Counted from the first letter of the stretch, positions 1 to 9,804 are shown. The stretch is 64,000 nt of DNA from Demequina flava (GCF_000975035.1 NZ_BBRA01000001.1:1259184-1323183); one strand, 5' to 3'. The notes: a model not told the origin generated them from the sequence alone. Numbers and translations: made by a program.

Positions 1-273
1 GCACGCGCGCATGACGCGTTCGCGCAGATCGTGTACGCCCGTTTTTGAGGGATTCACGACGAAGGCGACGACTTGGCGCTCTCGCCCCTCGAGCGCGCCG
101 GCGTGCTCTGCCGCGGCCGCCGAGATGGGCTTGATGCGCAGCACGCTACGCCAAAACGGCGGCACCGATAGCGGGTCGCGGCTGCCGATCCGGCGCACGA
201 CGGAGACGGCCAAGGTCAGTGCAGCGATTGCGATTACGAGCGCAAGCGCACCGAGTGAAATTGACCAAGCCAT
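1..273 (-). CDS. Diacylglycerol kinase family protein (5' part only)
   Basis: The first 91 codons of a minus-strand gene are visible; the rest lies beyond the window edge. The product starts with a hydrophobic membrane segment (about residues 4-25), followed by a short basic linker and then VVAFVVNPSKTGV near residues 71-83. That motif is the start of the DAGK catalytic domain, which normally reads IVNPxSG. Such enzymes phosphorylate diacylglycerol or related lipids (YegS/DgkB/BmrU family); an N-terminal membrane anchor ahead of the domain is a common actinobacterial layout. The gene diverges from serS across a 41-bp spacer, and its ATG is preceded by a -10 box with no clear ribosome binding site. 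The lipid substrate cannot be judged from this fragment. Confidence 0.7.
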   Translation of the reverse strand, partial: MAWSISLGALALVIAIAALTLAVSVVRRIGSRDPLSVPPFWRSVLRIKPISAAAAEHAGALEGRERQVVAFVVNPSKTGVHDLRERVMRAC

Positions 274-279
274 GACAGG

Positions 280-285
280 AGCCTA
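280..285 (-). promoter_or_regulatory. -10 box of the DAGK-like gene, leaderless type
   Basis: TAGGCT on the minus strand ends 6 nt before the ATG at 273. The spacing puts the transcription start on or next to the start codon. Confidence 0.5.
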
Positions 286-301
286 CCTACCGCGCGCCCG
301 T

Positions 302-307
302 TAGACT
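302..307 (+). promoter_or_regulatory. -10 box of serS, leaderless type
   Basis: TAGACT ends 7 nt before the serS ATG and no Shine-Dalgarno sequence is present between them. Confidence 0.55.
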
Positions 308-314
308 CGCGCAC

Positions 315-1586
315 ATGATTGACCTGAAGCTTCTGCGTGCCGAGCCCGATGTTGTCCGAGCCAGCCAGCGTGCTCGCGGCGACGACCCCGCTGTCGTGGA
401 CCAGGTGCTCGAAGCGGACTCAGAGCAGCGTGCTGCGCTGACCGAGTTTGAGGCCAAGCGCGCCGAACAGAAGTCGCTGGGCAAGCAGGTCGCGCAGGCG
501 CAGGGCGATGAGAAGCAACAGCTTCTCGCGCACACCAGGGAGCTTGCAGCTGAGGTGAAGAGCCTTCAAGCGACGGCCGATGCTGCAGCCAAGCGGGCGG
601 TCGAGCTTGCCCGGTCCTTGGGTAACGTCCCCGAGCTGGGTGTGCCCTCCGGTGGCGAGGACAACTTCACGGTCCTGCGTCACGAAGGCACACCGCGCGA
701 CTTCGTAGCCGAGGGCATCGAGGTGCAGGACCACCTGGCGATCGGCGAAGGCCTCAAAGCCATCGACATGGAGCGCGGAGCAAAGGTCTCCGGCGCGCGC
801 TTCTACTTCCTCACCGGCGTGGGTGCCCAGCTTGAGTTGGCGATCCTCAACGCCGCGATGAACCTTGCCGCCGAGCGTGGCTTCAGTCCCATGATTACGC
901 CCACCCTGGTGCGCCCCGAGACGATGGCCGGCACCGGCTTCCTTGGCCAGCACTCCGATGAGATCTACTTCCTGGAGCGCGACGAGCTGTACCTCGTGGG
1001 CACCTCCGAGGTCGCGCTGGCCGGCTACCACTCGGACGAGATCATCGACCTCAGCGACGGCCCCCTCCGCTATGCCGGCTGGAGCGCCTGCTACCGCCGC
1101 GAGGCCGGGTCGGCCGGTCGCGATACCCGCGGCATCATCCGTGTGCACCAGTTCCACAAGGTGGAGATGTTCTCTTACGCCCATGCGGAGGATGCGGCGG
1201 CGGAGCACGAGCGCTTCCTGTCCATCGAGGAGGAGATGCTCAACGCCCTTGAGTTGCCCTATCGCGTGATTGACACTGCGGCAGGCGACTTGGGTTCTTC
1301 CGCCGCGCGCAAGTTCGACTGCGAGGCGTGGCTCCCCAGCCAGGAGCGCTGGATGGAGGTCACCTCGACCTCGAACTGCACCACGTATCAGGCACGCCGC
1401 CTCGCGATCCGTGAGCGCGTGGATAAGGGCACCACGCCCGTCGCCACGATCAACGGCACCATCGGTACCACCCGGTGGCTGGTCGCACTGCTGGAGAACC
1501 ACCAGCAGGCAGACGGCTCGGTCTACGTGCCTGAGTTGCTGCGCCCGTACTTGGGCGGCCGTGAGGTTCTCACGCCCGTCAAGTAG
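315..1586 (+). CDS. serS: Seryl-tRNA synthetase
   Basis: This cytoplasmic class II aminoacyl-tRNA synthetase charges tRNA-Ser with serine. The 423-residue product has the normal family length. The N-terminal charged region (about residues 30-100) is the long antiparallel coiled coil that grips the long variable arm of tRNA-Ser. Class II motif 2 is seen around residues 260-280 ([14 protein letters not shown] then RVHQF), and motif 3 around 378-397 (TINGT, then [13 protein letters not shown]). The ATG at 315 was chosen because it gives the canonical MIDLKLLR start and sits 7 nt after a TAGACT -10 box. Two tRNA-Ser genes lie 10 kb downstream. The next gene is a HAD hydrolase on the same strand. 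Confidence 0.98.
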   Translation: MIDLKLLRAEPDVVRASQRARGDDPAVVDQVLEADSEQRAALTEFEAKRAEQKSLGKQVAQAQGDEKQQLLAHTRELAAEVKSLQATADAAAKRAVELARSLGNVPELGVPSGGEDNFTVLRHEGTPRDFVAEGIEVQDHLAIGEGLKAIDMERGAKVSGARFYFLTGVGAQLELAILNAAMNLAAERGFSPMITPTLVRPETMAGTGFLGQHSDEIYFLERDELYLVGTSEVALAGYHSDEIIDLSDGPLRYAGWSACYRREAGSAGRDTRGIIRVHQFHKVEMFSYAHAEDAAAEHERFLSIEEEMLNALELPYRVIDTAAGDLGSSAARKFDCEAWLPSQERWMEVTSTSNCTTYQARRLAIRERVDKGTTPVATINGTIGTTRWLVALLENHQQADGSVYVPELLRPYLGGREVLTPVK

Positions 1587-1642
1587 AGCCGATGCTGGCT
1601 TGAGTTGCGCGCCAGCGTCACCAAGTTGTCACTGGGCCGTCG

Positions 1643-1648
1643 TAGGCT
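1643..1648 (+). promoter_or_regulatory. -10 box of the HAD hydrolase, leaderless type
   Basis: TAGGCT ends 6 nt before the ATG at 1655; no ribosome binding site is visible. Confidence 0.5.
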
Positions 1649-1654
1649 CGAGTC

Positions 1655-2515
1655 ATGAGTCCGGCCCTCGAAGACATGAATCCGCCGCTCGGTCCCGACA
1701 CGTGGAGGCTTCTAGGCCTCGACATTGACGGCACCGTGATGCACTGGGGAGGGGAGATCTCCCCATCGATTGTGCGAGCGATCGAGCAGGTGCGGATGTG
1801 CCGCAATCACGTGATCCTGTCGACGGGACGCAACATCGTCGCGACCCTGCCGGTTGCAGAGCAACTGGGGATCCGTCGCGGTTGGGCGGTGTGCTCCAAC
1901 GGCGCCGTCACGATTCGCTTGAACCCCGCCACTCCCGGTGGCTACGACATTGTCGAGACGGTGACATTCAACCCGCGGGCGGCTCTGGAGCTCATCCGTG
2001 CGGAGATGCCTGACGCATTCTTCGCCGTGGAGGACCTGGGCGTGGGATTCCGCGTCAGCCGCGAGTTCCCGATGGGGGAGCTCGTGGGGCGGCAGCGGGT
2101 GGTCGACGACTTCGACGAGCTTTCTCATGAGGAGGCAACGCGCGTCGTGATTCGGGCACCGGGTGCAGATGTAAGTCATTTCGATGACTTAGTTCACCGC
2201 ATTGGCCTCAACGATGTGACCTACGCCGTCGGGTACTCAGCGTGGCTCGACCTCACCCCGCCCGGGGTGACCAAAGCCTCGGCCCTCGAAGCGCTGCGCC
2301 GCAAGCTCGGGATCTATCCCGACCACACGGTGGCCGTCGGCGACGGGAACAACGACATCGACATGCTGAGGTGGGCGGGTCAATCTGCCGCGATGGGTAG
2401 CGCCCCCCGTGAAGTCATGGAGGCGGCCGATGAAGTCGTGGCCTCAGTGGACGATGACGGGTTGCTGACGGTGTTGGACCGCATGATTGACCCCCAACGC
2501 CTGGCGGTTCTCTAG
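1655..2515 (+). CDS. HAD-superfamily phosphatase, Cof/IIB type
   Basis: This is a Mg-dependent haloacid-dehalogenase-fold hydrolase, most likely a sugar-phosphate or nucleotide phosphatase. HAD motif I is GLDIDGT with the catalytic Asp pair at residues 23 and 25. Motif II is STGRN around 57-61, the conserved Lys lies near 207 (GVTKASALEAL), and motif III is GDGNNDIDML near 229-238. The large cap between motifs II and III and the phrase NDIDML...AMGSAP are typical of the Cof subfamily. The 286-residue length is normal. It lies 68 bp after serS on the same strand but has its own leaderless-type -10 box, so it can be expressed independently. The substrate is unknown. Confidence 0.85.
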   Translation: MSPALEDMNPPLGPDTWRLLGLDIDGTVMHWGGEISPSIVRAIEQVRMCRNHVILSTGRNIVATLPVAEQLGIRRGWAVCSNGAVTIRLNPATPGGYDIVETVTFNPRAALELIRAEMPDAFFAVEDLGVGFRVSREFPMGELVGRQRVVDDFDELSHEEATRVVIRAPGADVSHFDDLVHRIGLNDVTYAVGYSAWLDLTPPGVTKASALEALRRKLGIYPDHTVAVGDGNNDIDMLRWAGQSAAMGSAPREVMEAADEVVASVDDDGLLTVLDRMIDPQRLAVL

Positions 2516-2536
2516 CCCCCAGGTGCACCGCGTCGC

Positions 2537-2542
2537 TATGGT
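2537..2542 (+). promoter_or_regulatory. -10 box of the AGE-family gene, leaderless type
   Basis: TATGGT ends 6 nt before the ATG at 2549. Confidence 0.45.
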
Positions 2543-2548
2543 GGCGCC

Positions 2549-3781
2549 ATGACGTGGCTGACGACTCCTGCACATCACCGCTGGCTCGAGTCGGAAGGCT
2601 CGCGGCTCCTCGACTTTGGGCGAGGCAGCCGGCACCCCCGCGGCGGCTTCGGCGGCCTGGACGCACAGGGCGCTCTCGCTGACGACGCGGACGCGGAACT
2701 GTGGATCACGTGCCGCATGACGCACTGCTACTCCCTGGCAACTCTGATGGGCCGCCCCGGCGCCGCCGCCCTCGTGGACCACGGCATCGACGCGTTGCGC
2801 TCGCGACTGCGGGATGACGAGCACGGTGGCTGGTTCGCCGCTGTCGGTGCTGACGGCCCCACCAATGACCACAAGCAGGCCTACGCCCACGCGTTCGTGG
2901 TGCTGGCGGCCTCGTCCGCAACGGCAGCGGGCCGCCCCGAGGCGCGTGACCTCCTCGACGAGGCGCTCGAGGTCATCGAAACCCGCTTCTGGGACGAGGA
3001 CGCCGGCACAACGCGTGAGGACTTCGCCCGCGATTGGGCAGACCTCGAGGACTACCGCGGCCTGAACTCGACGATGCACATGGTCGAAGCCTTCCTGGCC
3101 GCCGCGGATGTCACGGGTGACCGGGTCTGGCTGGACCGCGCGACCCGCATTGTGGAGCGCGTTATGAATAGCCTGGCCCCCGCCCACGAGTGGCGCCTAC
3201 CCGAGCACTTCACCTCCGACGGCGACGTGCTCCTGGGTTACAACGAGGAGGACCCCAAACACCCGTTCCGCCCGTTCGGCGCGACGATCGGGCACGGATT
3301 CGAGTGGGCACGGCTCACGGTCCAGTTGTCGATCGCGCTGCAGCAGCGCGGACTCGGTGCGCCCGAGTGGATGATGCCCGCCGCGAAGTCGCTCTACGAT
3401 GCCTCAGCCCGCGACGGCTGGAACGTCGACGGCCAGCGCGGCTTCGTCTATACCGTGAACTGGGAGGGCGAGCCCGTGGTCCGCGAGCGCATGCACTGGG
3501 TGAGCGCTGAGGCGGTAGCGGCCTCCGCAGTGCTGTGGCGCGCGACCAAGATGCCCGTGTACGCGGAGAACTACCAGGAGTGGTGGGACTTTGTGGGTGA
3601 CCACCATCTCGATCTTGAGGGCGGCTCGTGGTGGCACGAACTGGATCCCCAGCTCGAGGTTGCCGGCACTGTGTGGCCGGGCAAGGTGGACGTCTATCAC
3701 GCACTGCAGGCGACGCTCATCCCGCGCCTGCCCGTCACGCCATCACTCGCGTCGTCGCTAGCGGCAGGCAACCTCGCCTGA
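2549..3781 (+). CDS. AGE-family sugar epimerase/isomerase (N-acylglucosamine 2-epimerase fold)
   Basis: The 410-residue protein matches the (alpha/alpha)6-barrel family that includes N-acylglucosamine 2-epimerase, mannose isomerase and the aldose-ketose isomerase YihS. Family landmarks are CRMTHCYS near 55-62, AYAHAFV near 111-117, STMHMVEA near 174-181, GHGFEW near 248-253 and VDVYHALQ near 380-387. Histidines at about 177, 249 and 384 fall almost exactly where the catalytic and substrate histidines of YihS are expected. The product therefore probably interconverts an aldose with its ketose or 2-epimer. No sugar transporter or kinase lies beside it, so the physiological sugar cannot be assigned. 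The start follows from the -10 box 6 nt upstream. Confidence 0.85.
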   Translation: MTWLTTPAHHRWLESEGSRLLDFGRGSRHPRGGFGGLDAQGALADDADAELWITCRMTHCYSLATLMGRPGAAALVDHGIDALRSRLRDDEHGGWFAAVGADGPTNDHKQAYAHAFVVLAASSATAAGRPEARDLLDEALEVIETRFWDEDAGTTREDFARDWADLEDYRGLNSTMHMVEAFLAAADVTGDRVWLDRATRIVERVMNSLAPAHEWRLPEHFTSDGDVLLGYNEEDPKHPFRPFGATIGHGFEWARLTVQLSIALQQRGLGAPEWMMPAAKSLYDASARDGWNVDGQRGFVYTVNWEGEPVVRERMHWVSAEAVAASAVLWRATKMPVYAENYQEWWDFVGDHHLDLEGGSWWHELDPQLEVAGTVWPGKVDVYHALQATLIPRLPVTPSLASSLAAGNLA

Positions 3782-3793
3782 CCTCCAGCCCCG

Positions 3794-4756
3794 TTAGGGC
3801 GTCAGTACTAGCTTTCCGAAGACGTCCCCCGCGGCGAGCGCGTCGTGCGCCTCTTGCGCCTGCGCCAACGGGTAGGTCGTGTGAATCACCGGTGACACGT
3901 GTCCGGGCACGAGTGGCCAGACGTGTTGACGGACCGCCTCCACGATCGCGGCCTTCTCGTCATGGGGCCGAGACCGCAGCGTGGTGCCGATCACCCGGAG
4001 CCGGGACGCCAGCATCCTGCCCAGGTTAATCTCGCCGCGCGCACCCCGCTGCAGCCCGATGATCACGAGCGCGCCGCCCGTGGCGAGGCAGCGGAGGTTC
4101 GCGTCGAGCGCTCCCGCCCCCAGGACGTCAAGAACAATGTCGACCCGGCCGCCCTCCTGGATGCGCGCTACGACGTCATCGCTGCGGTAGTCAAGCGCGA
4201 GATCCGCGCCAAGTTCTTGGCATCGCGCGGCTCGCTCGGGGCCGCCAGCGGTCGAAACAACCTTCAAGCCCCGTGCCTTCCCGATCTGGATCGCGAGGCT
4301 GCCCACTCCGCCCGAGCCCCCGTGCACCAACATCGACTGCCCGGCCCGAGCATCGGCCGCCTGAAGGTTCGACCACACCGTGCAGGCCGCCTCCATGAGA
4401 CCGCCCGCCGCGACCAGGTCCAGTCCTTCGGGAAGCGCGAGCGCGAGATCTTCGTGAACCGCGACCTGCTCGGCGTAACCCCCACCTGCGAGCAGTGCGA
4501 CCACTCTGTCGCCGGGCCGATGCTTGCTCACCTTGGCGCCGACGCTTGCCACGGTGCCGCTCACCTCGAGGCCTGGCCATGAGGGGGCTCCGGGGGGCGG
4601 GGGATAGTGGCCCGCGGCCTGCAAGAGGTCGGCGCGATTGACTCCAGCACCGGCAACGTTGATCACAACGTCGAAGTCTCCGGGCTGTGGATCACTCGCC
4701 TCGGAAAGTGCCAACGTCCCGTTTGAAACGGCGTCTGACTGAGTGGAAATGATCAC
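3794..4756 (-). CDS. NAD(P)H-quinone oxidoreductase-like MDR protein (zinc-independent)
   Basis: This is a medium-chain dehydrogenase/reductase of the quinone oxidoreductase (PIG3/zeta-crystallin) branch. The N-terminal GroES-like half contains GVNRADLLQAAGHYPPPPGAP and PGLEVSGTV (residues 38-70). The Rossmann half has HGGSGGVGS at 145-153 for NADPH binding. The cysteine and histidine zinc ligands of alcohol dehydrogenases are absent, as expected for this branch. Such enzymes reduce quinones or activated alkenes with NADPH. The start is GTG, the only candidate just after a GGGAGTC-like site. The gene is convergent with the AGE-family gene (12-bp gap) and divergent from the conservon. Confidence 0.85.
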   Translation of the reverse strand: MIISTQSDAVSNGTLALSEASDPQPGDFDVVINVAGAGVNRADLLQAAGHYPPPPGAPSWPGLEVSGTVASVGAKVSKHRPGDRVVALLAGGGYAEQVAVHEDLALALPEGLDLVAAGGLMEAACTVWSNLQAADARAGQSMLVHGGSGGVGSLAIQIGKARGLKVVSTAGGPERAARCQELGADLALDYRSDDVVARIQEGGRVDIVLDVLGAGALDANLRCLATGGALVIIGLQRGARGEINLGRMLASRLRVIGTTLRSRPHDEKAAIVEAVRQHVWPLVPGHVSPVIHTTYPLAQAQEAHDALAAGDVFGKLVLTP

Positions 4757-4938
4757 ACCGGACTCCCAGGGTTTCGTGTCTTGTGGGTCACGTTATAGCG
4801 TGTCCTCACAACTAGGCCTCATCACCGGTCAAGGTTTGCGGCGGACGCGCCGATAACTGTGAGAGCCAGGACGGCAGTGACGTCGTCAGGGCTCATCCGC
4901 GGAGTGCGGGTGGTGATGGCTCGTGAGGGTGAGGGTAG

Positions 4939-7900
4939 ATGCTCGACAGATTTGGTATTCGCGGCAAGGTGCTTGCTGTTGTTGCCGTGCCGATTCTTGT
5001 CCTCATCCTCGCTGCGGGCTTCATCGTTGCCCAGTCTGCGCAGTCGCTGAGCCAAGCTCGCGACGCTGAGCGAGTGCTCGACGTCCTCACCTCGATCCAC
5101 GCCGTGCAGGACGACTTCCAGGCAGAGCGCTGGAACTCGACCAACTTTGTGCACTCCTTGCAGGACGGCCAGAACAAGTTGAGCGATGGCTACGCGTCGA
5201 CCGACACCGCACTGGAAGACATTCAGGCGGACCTGGACGCGCTCGCAGCAGAGCCCGAGGTCACCGCGGAGGGGCCCTCCGTTGAGGAGATCACTGCGGA
5301 GATCAACTCCGCGATCGGCCGCTCGGACTCCGGCGACTACCTCCTAGCTCAGCGATCCGTCACGATCGGCGCCCCGACCGAAGAGTCTGGCGGGTGGGTG
5401 ACCTTCCCCGCCGAGGACGAGATTGCCGGCATGCAGGACGGCTACGCAGCGGCGGCCGAGCAGATCGACGCGCTGTCCGAATCCCTGCCCGAGGAGTACG
5501 ACCTCTCCGTCCCGCTGGCAGCTCTTGCCTTCCGTGTGAACAACGAGGCCACGCTGGCAACGGCGCTGTTTACCGAGCCGCAGACCTACCTTGCTGACTT
5601 GCAGACATCCCAGGCCGCCGTGAACTCTTCGGTTCAGCAGCTGGGTGTCGACTCTTCACTGCTCCAGGTGAACGCTGAGAACGAGCAGGCAATCGCCGTG
5701 CTGGCAGAGGCCGAAGAGGCGCTCGCAGACCTCCCGCAGGTGCGCCAGTCGGTCATGAACTCGACCGGTAACGTCTCGTTCCTCACGAACTACTACACGG
5801 GCGTGATCGACGCCACCGTGCGAAGCACCGCCGTGGTCAGTGTGACGATGGGTAACCCCGACATCGTGTCCCGTCTCCAGGCGTACGGAGACCTCGACCT
5901 CCTACTGGAGTCGATGCTCTTTGAAGAGACCGTGACGCAGCGCCTGATTCGCGCGGGAACCTTCCTCCCTGGTGAAGAAGCCCAGGTCCGTACGATGACC
6001 ACGCGAACCGACATCGCGCTTGACTCGTCACAGCAGGCAAACTCCGGAATTGAGGGCGCTCCCGAGGTTCCCGGCTATGGCGCCTCCGCTGGCGACGTCG
6101 ACGGCACCGCGGATTCCTTCGTATCCGTGCGAACCCAGGTCCTCACCGGTCTTGATGCATCGCTGGTGGGTTTGCGTGATGCCGACTGGCCCGCACAGGT
6201 TGACGCGGAAGCCGCGGTCTACACCGACCTGCGTACCGAGATGTGGGGCGAGGTCGAGGGCACCGCCTCGTCGGCACGTAACTCCGCCGTGCTCCAGACG
6301 GTTGTGACCGCCATCGCGGCTATCGTCATCATCGGCCTGTCGCTGCTAGTCGCACTTCTAATCGCACGCCGCATCGTTGGCCCGATGCGCCGCCTGACCA
6401 CGACTGCAACCGCAGTGCGTACCGAGTTGCCGCGACTGGTGGAGCGAGTCGCTGTTCCTGGTGAAGACGTCGACGTGTCCGAAGTGCAGATTCCTGTGGA
6501 GTCGCAGGACGAAGTGGGACGTCTGGCAGAAGCCTTCAACTCGGTCAACGCGACCACCCTGTCGATCGCAGCCGAGCAGGCCGCTCTGCGTGGCTCCATC
6601 TCGGAGATGTTCGTTAACGTCGCCCGTCGCGACCAGGTGCTGCTGAACCGTCAGCTCGCCTCGATCGATGACATGGAGCGCACCGAGGATGACCCCGACA
6701 CGCTGACCAAACTGTTCGCGCTGGACCACCTCGCGACGCGAATGCGCCGAAACTCCGAGTCGCTCCTGGTGCTTGCAGGCATCGACACCGGACGTCGTCT
6801 GCGCCGCCCCATGCCGCTGTCCGACGTGGTGCGTACGGCATCGTCGGAGATCGAGCTGTACGAGCGCGTCGACCTTGACCTTCACGATGACCCCGCCATG
6901 CTTGGTCACGCCGCGCTGAGCACCGCCCACCTGTTCGCGGAGCTGCTCGAGAACGCGACCGTGTTCTCCGACCCCGGTTCGCCCGTCGTCGTGCGCACCT
7001 CCCGCCAGGACGACCACTACGTCGTTGAGGTGATCGACGGGGGCATCGGCATGACCGAGTCCGAGCTCGCCCAGGCCAACGGCCGCGTGGGTTCGACTGC
7101 GGCATCGGAGATCCTGGGAGCCCAGCGACTGGGCCTGTTCGTGGTTGGTCGTATTGCTCGCCGCGTGGGTGCTTCCGTGCAGATCGCCTCGCAAGAGGGC
7201 GAAGGGACGGTCGCCACCGTCCTGCTGCCCGCCTCGCTCTTCGTGACCGAAGCGGAACTGCCCGGTGACTCGGCGCCCGCGCCAGCATCGGCCCCCGCTC
7301 AGTCCTCAAGTGCACCCGAGCCTGCCCGTTCCGTTGCACCGCCGACCGGTGCTGCAGCGCCGGCCGCGCTTGCTGGAGCCGCCTACGCCCCCGCCGCGAT
7401 GGAAGAGGGCGCGAGCCTGACCGGCCGCGGTGGCGACGACATGCCGACGCGTGGCACGGCTGCCCCTGCTGGCGACGGCAACTCGATCGACGACCTGATC
7501 GCAGCCGACGCCGCAGCGGCCCCACAGGCCGAGCCCGCCAATATCGAGGAACTCACCGAGGGTTCAAGCGACGCGGGTCTGCCGACGCGCCGTCGCCGTT
7601 CCGCGCCGGATGCCGCCGATGCTGAGCGCGAGCGCACCTCGGTGGTGGGCCTTCCCGCCCGCGCCACGGATGCTCAGCTGTCCGCGCTCGCCGCAGAAGC
7701 TAATGACTCCTTCATGCCATCTGTACCGGCCGCGGAGATCGCGCCGCAGTCGGCCGAGGAACGCGCATCGATGTTCCGCGGCTTCCGCTCACGCCGCGAG
7801 ACCGAGGGCGAGATGGACGCCAGCGCGTCGCCGCTGCCCAGCCGCCGCAAGGTTGAGTCTGAGCCCGAGGTCGACGACTTCGCCGTGCCGGGCCTCGAGG

Positions 7901-9804
7901 ACGATTCGCCGGCGCACGGTGGCGAAGGCAACGAAGACGAGTCTGGATTTGGTGCAGGAGCGGCCGCTGGTGCCGCCGCTGCGGGAGCCGCCGCGTTCTC
8001 CGCAGCCGCCTTCTTCGGTGGCCGCGACAACGATGCCGCACCTTCGCAGCCCAGCACACAGGCAGATGAGCCAGCCGCTGAATCGGCTCCTGAGGCTTCG
8101 GAGTATGTGCCAGCGCAGGAGGCAATCGAGGACGAGGCTCCGGCCGCGCCTGAGCCTCAGCCTGAGCCCGAGCCCACGTACGACCTGGAGCCCGATGCGG
8201 CCGCTGGCGTCGCAGGTTTCCGCATGCCGAAGTTCGATGCCGCCACGACGGGGCAGTTCGCCGCCATCCGCGACGATGAACCGGCTCCGGAGCCCTACGC
8301 CACGGCTGTTGCCGACGAGGCACCTTTCGTCCCAGGCGCCGCTGACTCCGCGCCTGAGGCCGAGGCTTCGCCGTTCGACTCTGCGCCAGAGCCTGCCCAG
8401 GTTCCCGTGTGGGCACGCACCGAGCAGGAGACTCAGGGCGACGCCGAGGCTTTCGTGGTCCCGACGCTTGAGGACGACGAGGAGTACCCCGCGCCCGCGG
8501 TGGACGAGTCCCCGGCCCCTAACCCGTTCGCACCTGTCTTCGCGGCTGAGGACGCTCTTGTAGCGGACGAGCCTGAAACCGAGGCGGAGTTCGCTCAGCA
8601 GCCAGAAATGCCGGCTGAGCCCTCGCCCTTCGCGCCATCTGCAGAGGTTCCCTCCTTCGAGGAGCCGGCCGCCGTTGAGTCCCCGGCACCCGCCGAAGAT
8701 CAGGGCCCGTTCCCGTTCTCGGCGCCTCAGCCCAAGGCCCCCGAGCCAGTGCAGGAGTACTCGGCACCAGAGGCGGCAGTCGCGCCAGCACCCTGGACGC
8801 GCAGTGCAACGCCAGCTTCCGCAGCGTCGGCCGCGCCTGTTGCACCGAACTCGGCCGACTCGCCACAGTTGGATGCACTTATCCAAAGCGCGGTGGAGGA
8901 CGACCACCAGCCGGGGTTCTTCTCGCGCCTGTTTGGCCGTGGCAAGAGCAACGCGGAAGCTGCGCCTCCAGTCCAGGAAAGCCCAGCATCGGCCGCTCCC
9001 GTCTTCACGCCCGTGACGGGCGCTGCACCGGCGCCCCAAGCGCCCGAGGCGGAGCCGGCCCAGGCGCCCGCCGAGCCTGCGTCAGAAGCCCCCACGAAGG
9101 AGCCTCAGCGCGCATCGTTCATGCCTGCTGCGCCTCAGCCCGAAGCCAGCTCGGCCCCGGAGCCGTGGGCGCAGTCGGCCTCGACGTTCGAGCCCGAGCC
9201 CGAGCCCCAGCCCGCGGCACCTTCGCAGCCATCGGTGTCGTCCTTCGAGCCTGCGCCGCAAGCGTTTGAGCCTGCCCCGCAGGCATTCGCCCCCGCTCCC
9301 CAGTCATTCGAGCCGGATCCTGCGCCAGCGACAGAGCAGCAGGCACCGGCCGCAGACGCTTTCGGTGACAGCCCCGCGTCCTTCACCCCGGATGACTTGG
9401 CTCGCGCCACTGGCTGGGAAGCGGCAGGACAGAACGCCCTCCAGGCGTCCGAGCCCGAGCCCGGTGGCGGTTATCAGCCGATCATCCAGCCGGAACCTCT
9501 GGCGGATGACGAACCCGATATGACGTCGGCAGTGTTCTCGGAACTGTCCTCGTTGGCAGCCGAGCGTCCTAAGGTTGAGAAGACCCGGGCGGGGCTCCAG
9601 AAGCGCCGTCCGGCGAGCGCTCCGCCAGTCGAAGTGAAGCCTCTCGAGGCCGAACCGCAGCCCCAGGGCACAGGTGATGCCCCCGAGCGTGACGCGGATG
9701 CCGTGCGCGAACGGTTCAGTTCCTTCTACTCTGGCACTCAGCGGGCTCGCTCGGACGTTGAGGCAATGGATCAAGACCCGAGCAATCCTGGATCAGGGCA
9801 CTAG
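4939..9804 (+). CDS. Conservon sensor histidine kinase (CvnA-like) with giant Pro/Ala/Glu-rich tail
   Basis: This 1621-residue membrane protein heads a four-gene conservon. A first membrane segment (about 12-35) is followed by a 415-residue extracytoplasmic region resembling a nitrate/nitrite-sensing (NIT) domain. A second segment (about 454-478) leads into a HAMP linker. The dimerisation stretch FALDHLATRMRRNSES carries the likely phospho-His. The ATPase domain has its N box HLFAELLENATVF near 664, DGGIGM near 699 and GLFVVGRIARRVGA near 731. From about 775 to the end is a low-complexity tail (roughly 850 residues) with short repeats such as FEPAPQA near 1435-1465 and an Ala/Gly-rich stretch near 1005-1035. 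The tail ends with short basic segments, TRAGLQKRRP and SFYSGTQRARSD. The tail is unusually long. The signal sensed is unknown. Confidence 0.9.
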   Translation: MLDRFGIRGKVLAVVAVPILVLILAAGFIVAQSAQSLSQARDAERVLDVLTSIHAVQDDFQAERWNSTNFVHSLQDGQNKLSDGYASTDTALEDIQADLDALAAEPEVTAEGPSVEEITAEINSAIGRSDSGDYLLAQRSVTIGAPTEESGGWVTFPAEDEIAGMQDGYAAAAEQIDALSESLPEEYDLSVPLAALAFRVNNEATLATALFTEPQTYLADLQTSQAAVNSSVQQLGVDSSLLQVNAENEQAIAVLAEAEEALADLPQVRQSVMNSTGNVSFLTNYYTGVIDATVRSTAVVSVTMGNPDIVSRLQAYGDLDLLLESMLFEETVTQRLIRAGTFLPGEEAQVRTMTTRTDIALDSSQQANSGIEGAPEVPGYGASAGDVDGTADSFVSVRTQVLTGLDASLVGLRDADWPAQVDAEAAVYTDLRTEMWGEVEGTASSARNSAVLQTVVTAIAAIVIIGLSLLVALLIARRIVGPMRRLTTTATAVRTELPRLVERVAVPGEDVDVSEVQIPVESQDEVGRLAEAFNSVNATTLSIAAEQAALRGSISEMFVNVARRDQVLLNRQLASIDDMERTEDDPDTLTKLFALDHLATRMRRNSESLLVLAGIDTGRRLRRPMPLSDVVRTASSEIELYERVDLDLHDDPAMLGHAALSTAHLFAELLENATVFSDPGSPVVVRTSRQDDHYVVEVIDGGIGMTESELAQANGRVGSTAASEILGAQRLGLFVVGRIARRVGASVQIASQEGEGTVATVLLPASLFVTEAELPGDSAPAPASAPAQSSSAPEPARSVAPPTGAAAPAALAGAAYAPAAMEEGASLTGRGGDDMPTRGTAAPAGDGNSIDDLIAADAAAAPQAEPANIEELTEGSSDAGLPTRRRRSAPDAADAERERTSVVGLPARATDAQLSALAAEANDSFMPSVPAAEIAPQSAEERASMFRGFRSRRETEGEMDASASPLPSRRKVESEPEVDDFAVPGLEDDSPAHGGEGNEDESGFGAGAAAGAAAAGAAAFSAAAFFGGRDNDAAPSQPSTQADEPAAESAPEASEYVPAQEAIEDEAPAAPEPQPEPEPTYDLEPDAAAGVAGFRMPKFDAATTGQFAAIRDDEPAPEPYATAVADEAPFVPGAADSAPEAEASPFDSAPEPAQVPVWARTEQETQGDAEAFVVPTLEDDEEYPAPAVDESPAPNPFAPVFAAEDALVADEPETEAEFAQQPEMPAEPSPFAPSAEVPSFEEPAAVESPAPAEDQGPFPFSAPQPKAPEPVQEYSAPEAAVAPAPWTRSATPASAASAAPVAPNSADSPQLDALIQSAVEDDHQPGFFSRLFGRGKSNAEAAPPVQESPASAAPVFTPVTGAAPAPQAPEAEPAQAPAEPASEAPTKEPQRASFMPAAPQPEASSAPEPWAQSASTFEPEPEPQPAAPSQPSVSSFEPAPQAFEPAPQAFAPAPQSFEPDPAPATEQQAPAADAFGDSPASFTPDDLARATGWEAAGQNALQASEPEPGGGYQPIIQPEPLADDEPDMTSAVFSELSSLAAERPKVEKTRAGLQKRRPASAPPVEVKPLEAEPQPQGTGDAPERDADAVRERFSSFYSGTQRARSDVEAMDQDPSNPGSGH

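Noticed and set aside
420-1502. Long open frame antisense to serS
   Set aside because: Its composition follows from the high third-position GC of serS and it has no ribosome site or recognisable domain. The same applies to other long antisense frames over fba, purA, purD, dgt and copA.
9242-9330. DNA minisatellite or CRISPR-like repeat
   Set aside because: The repetition is at protein level (FEPAPQA units in the kinase tail) with imperfect DNA copies and no spacers.
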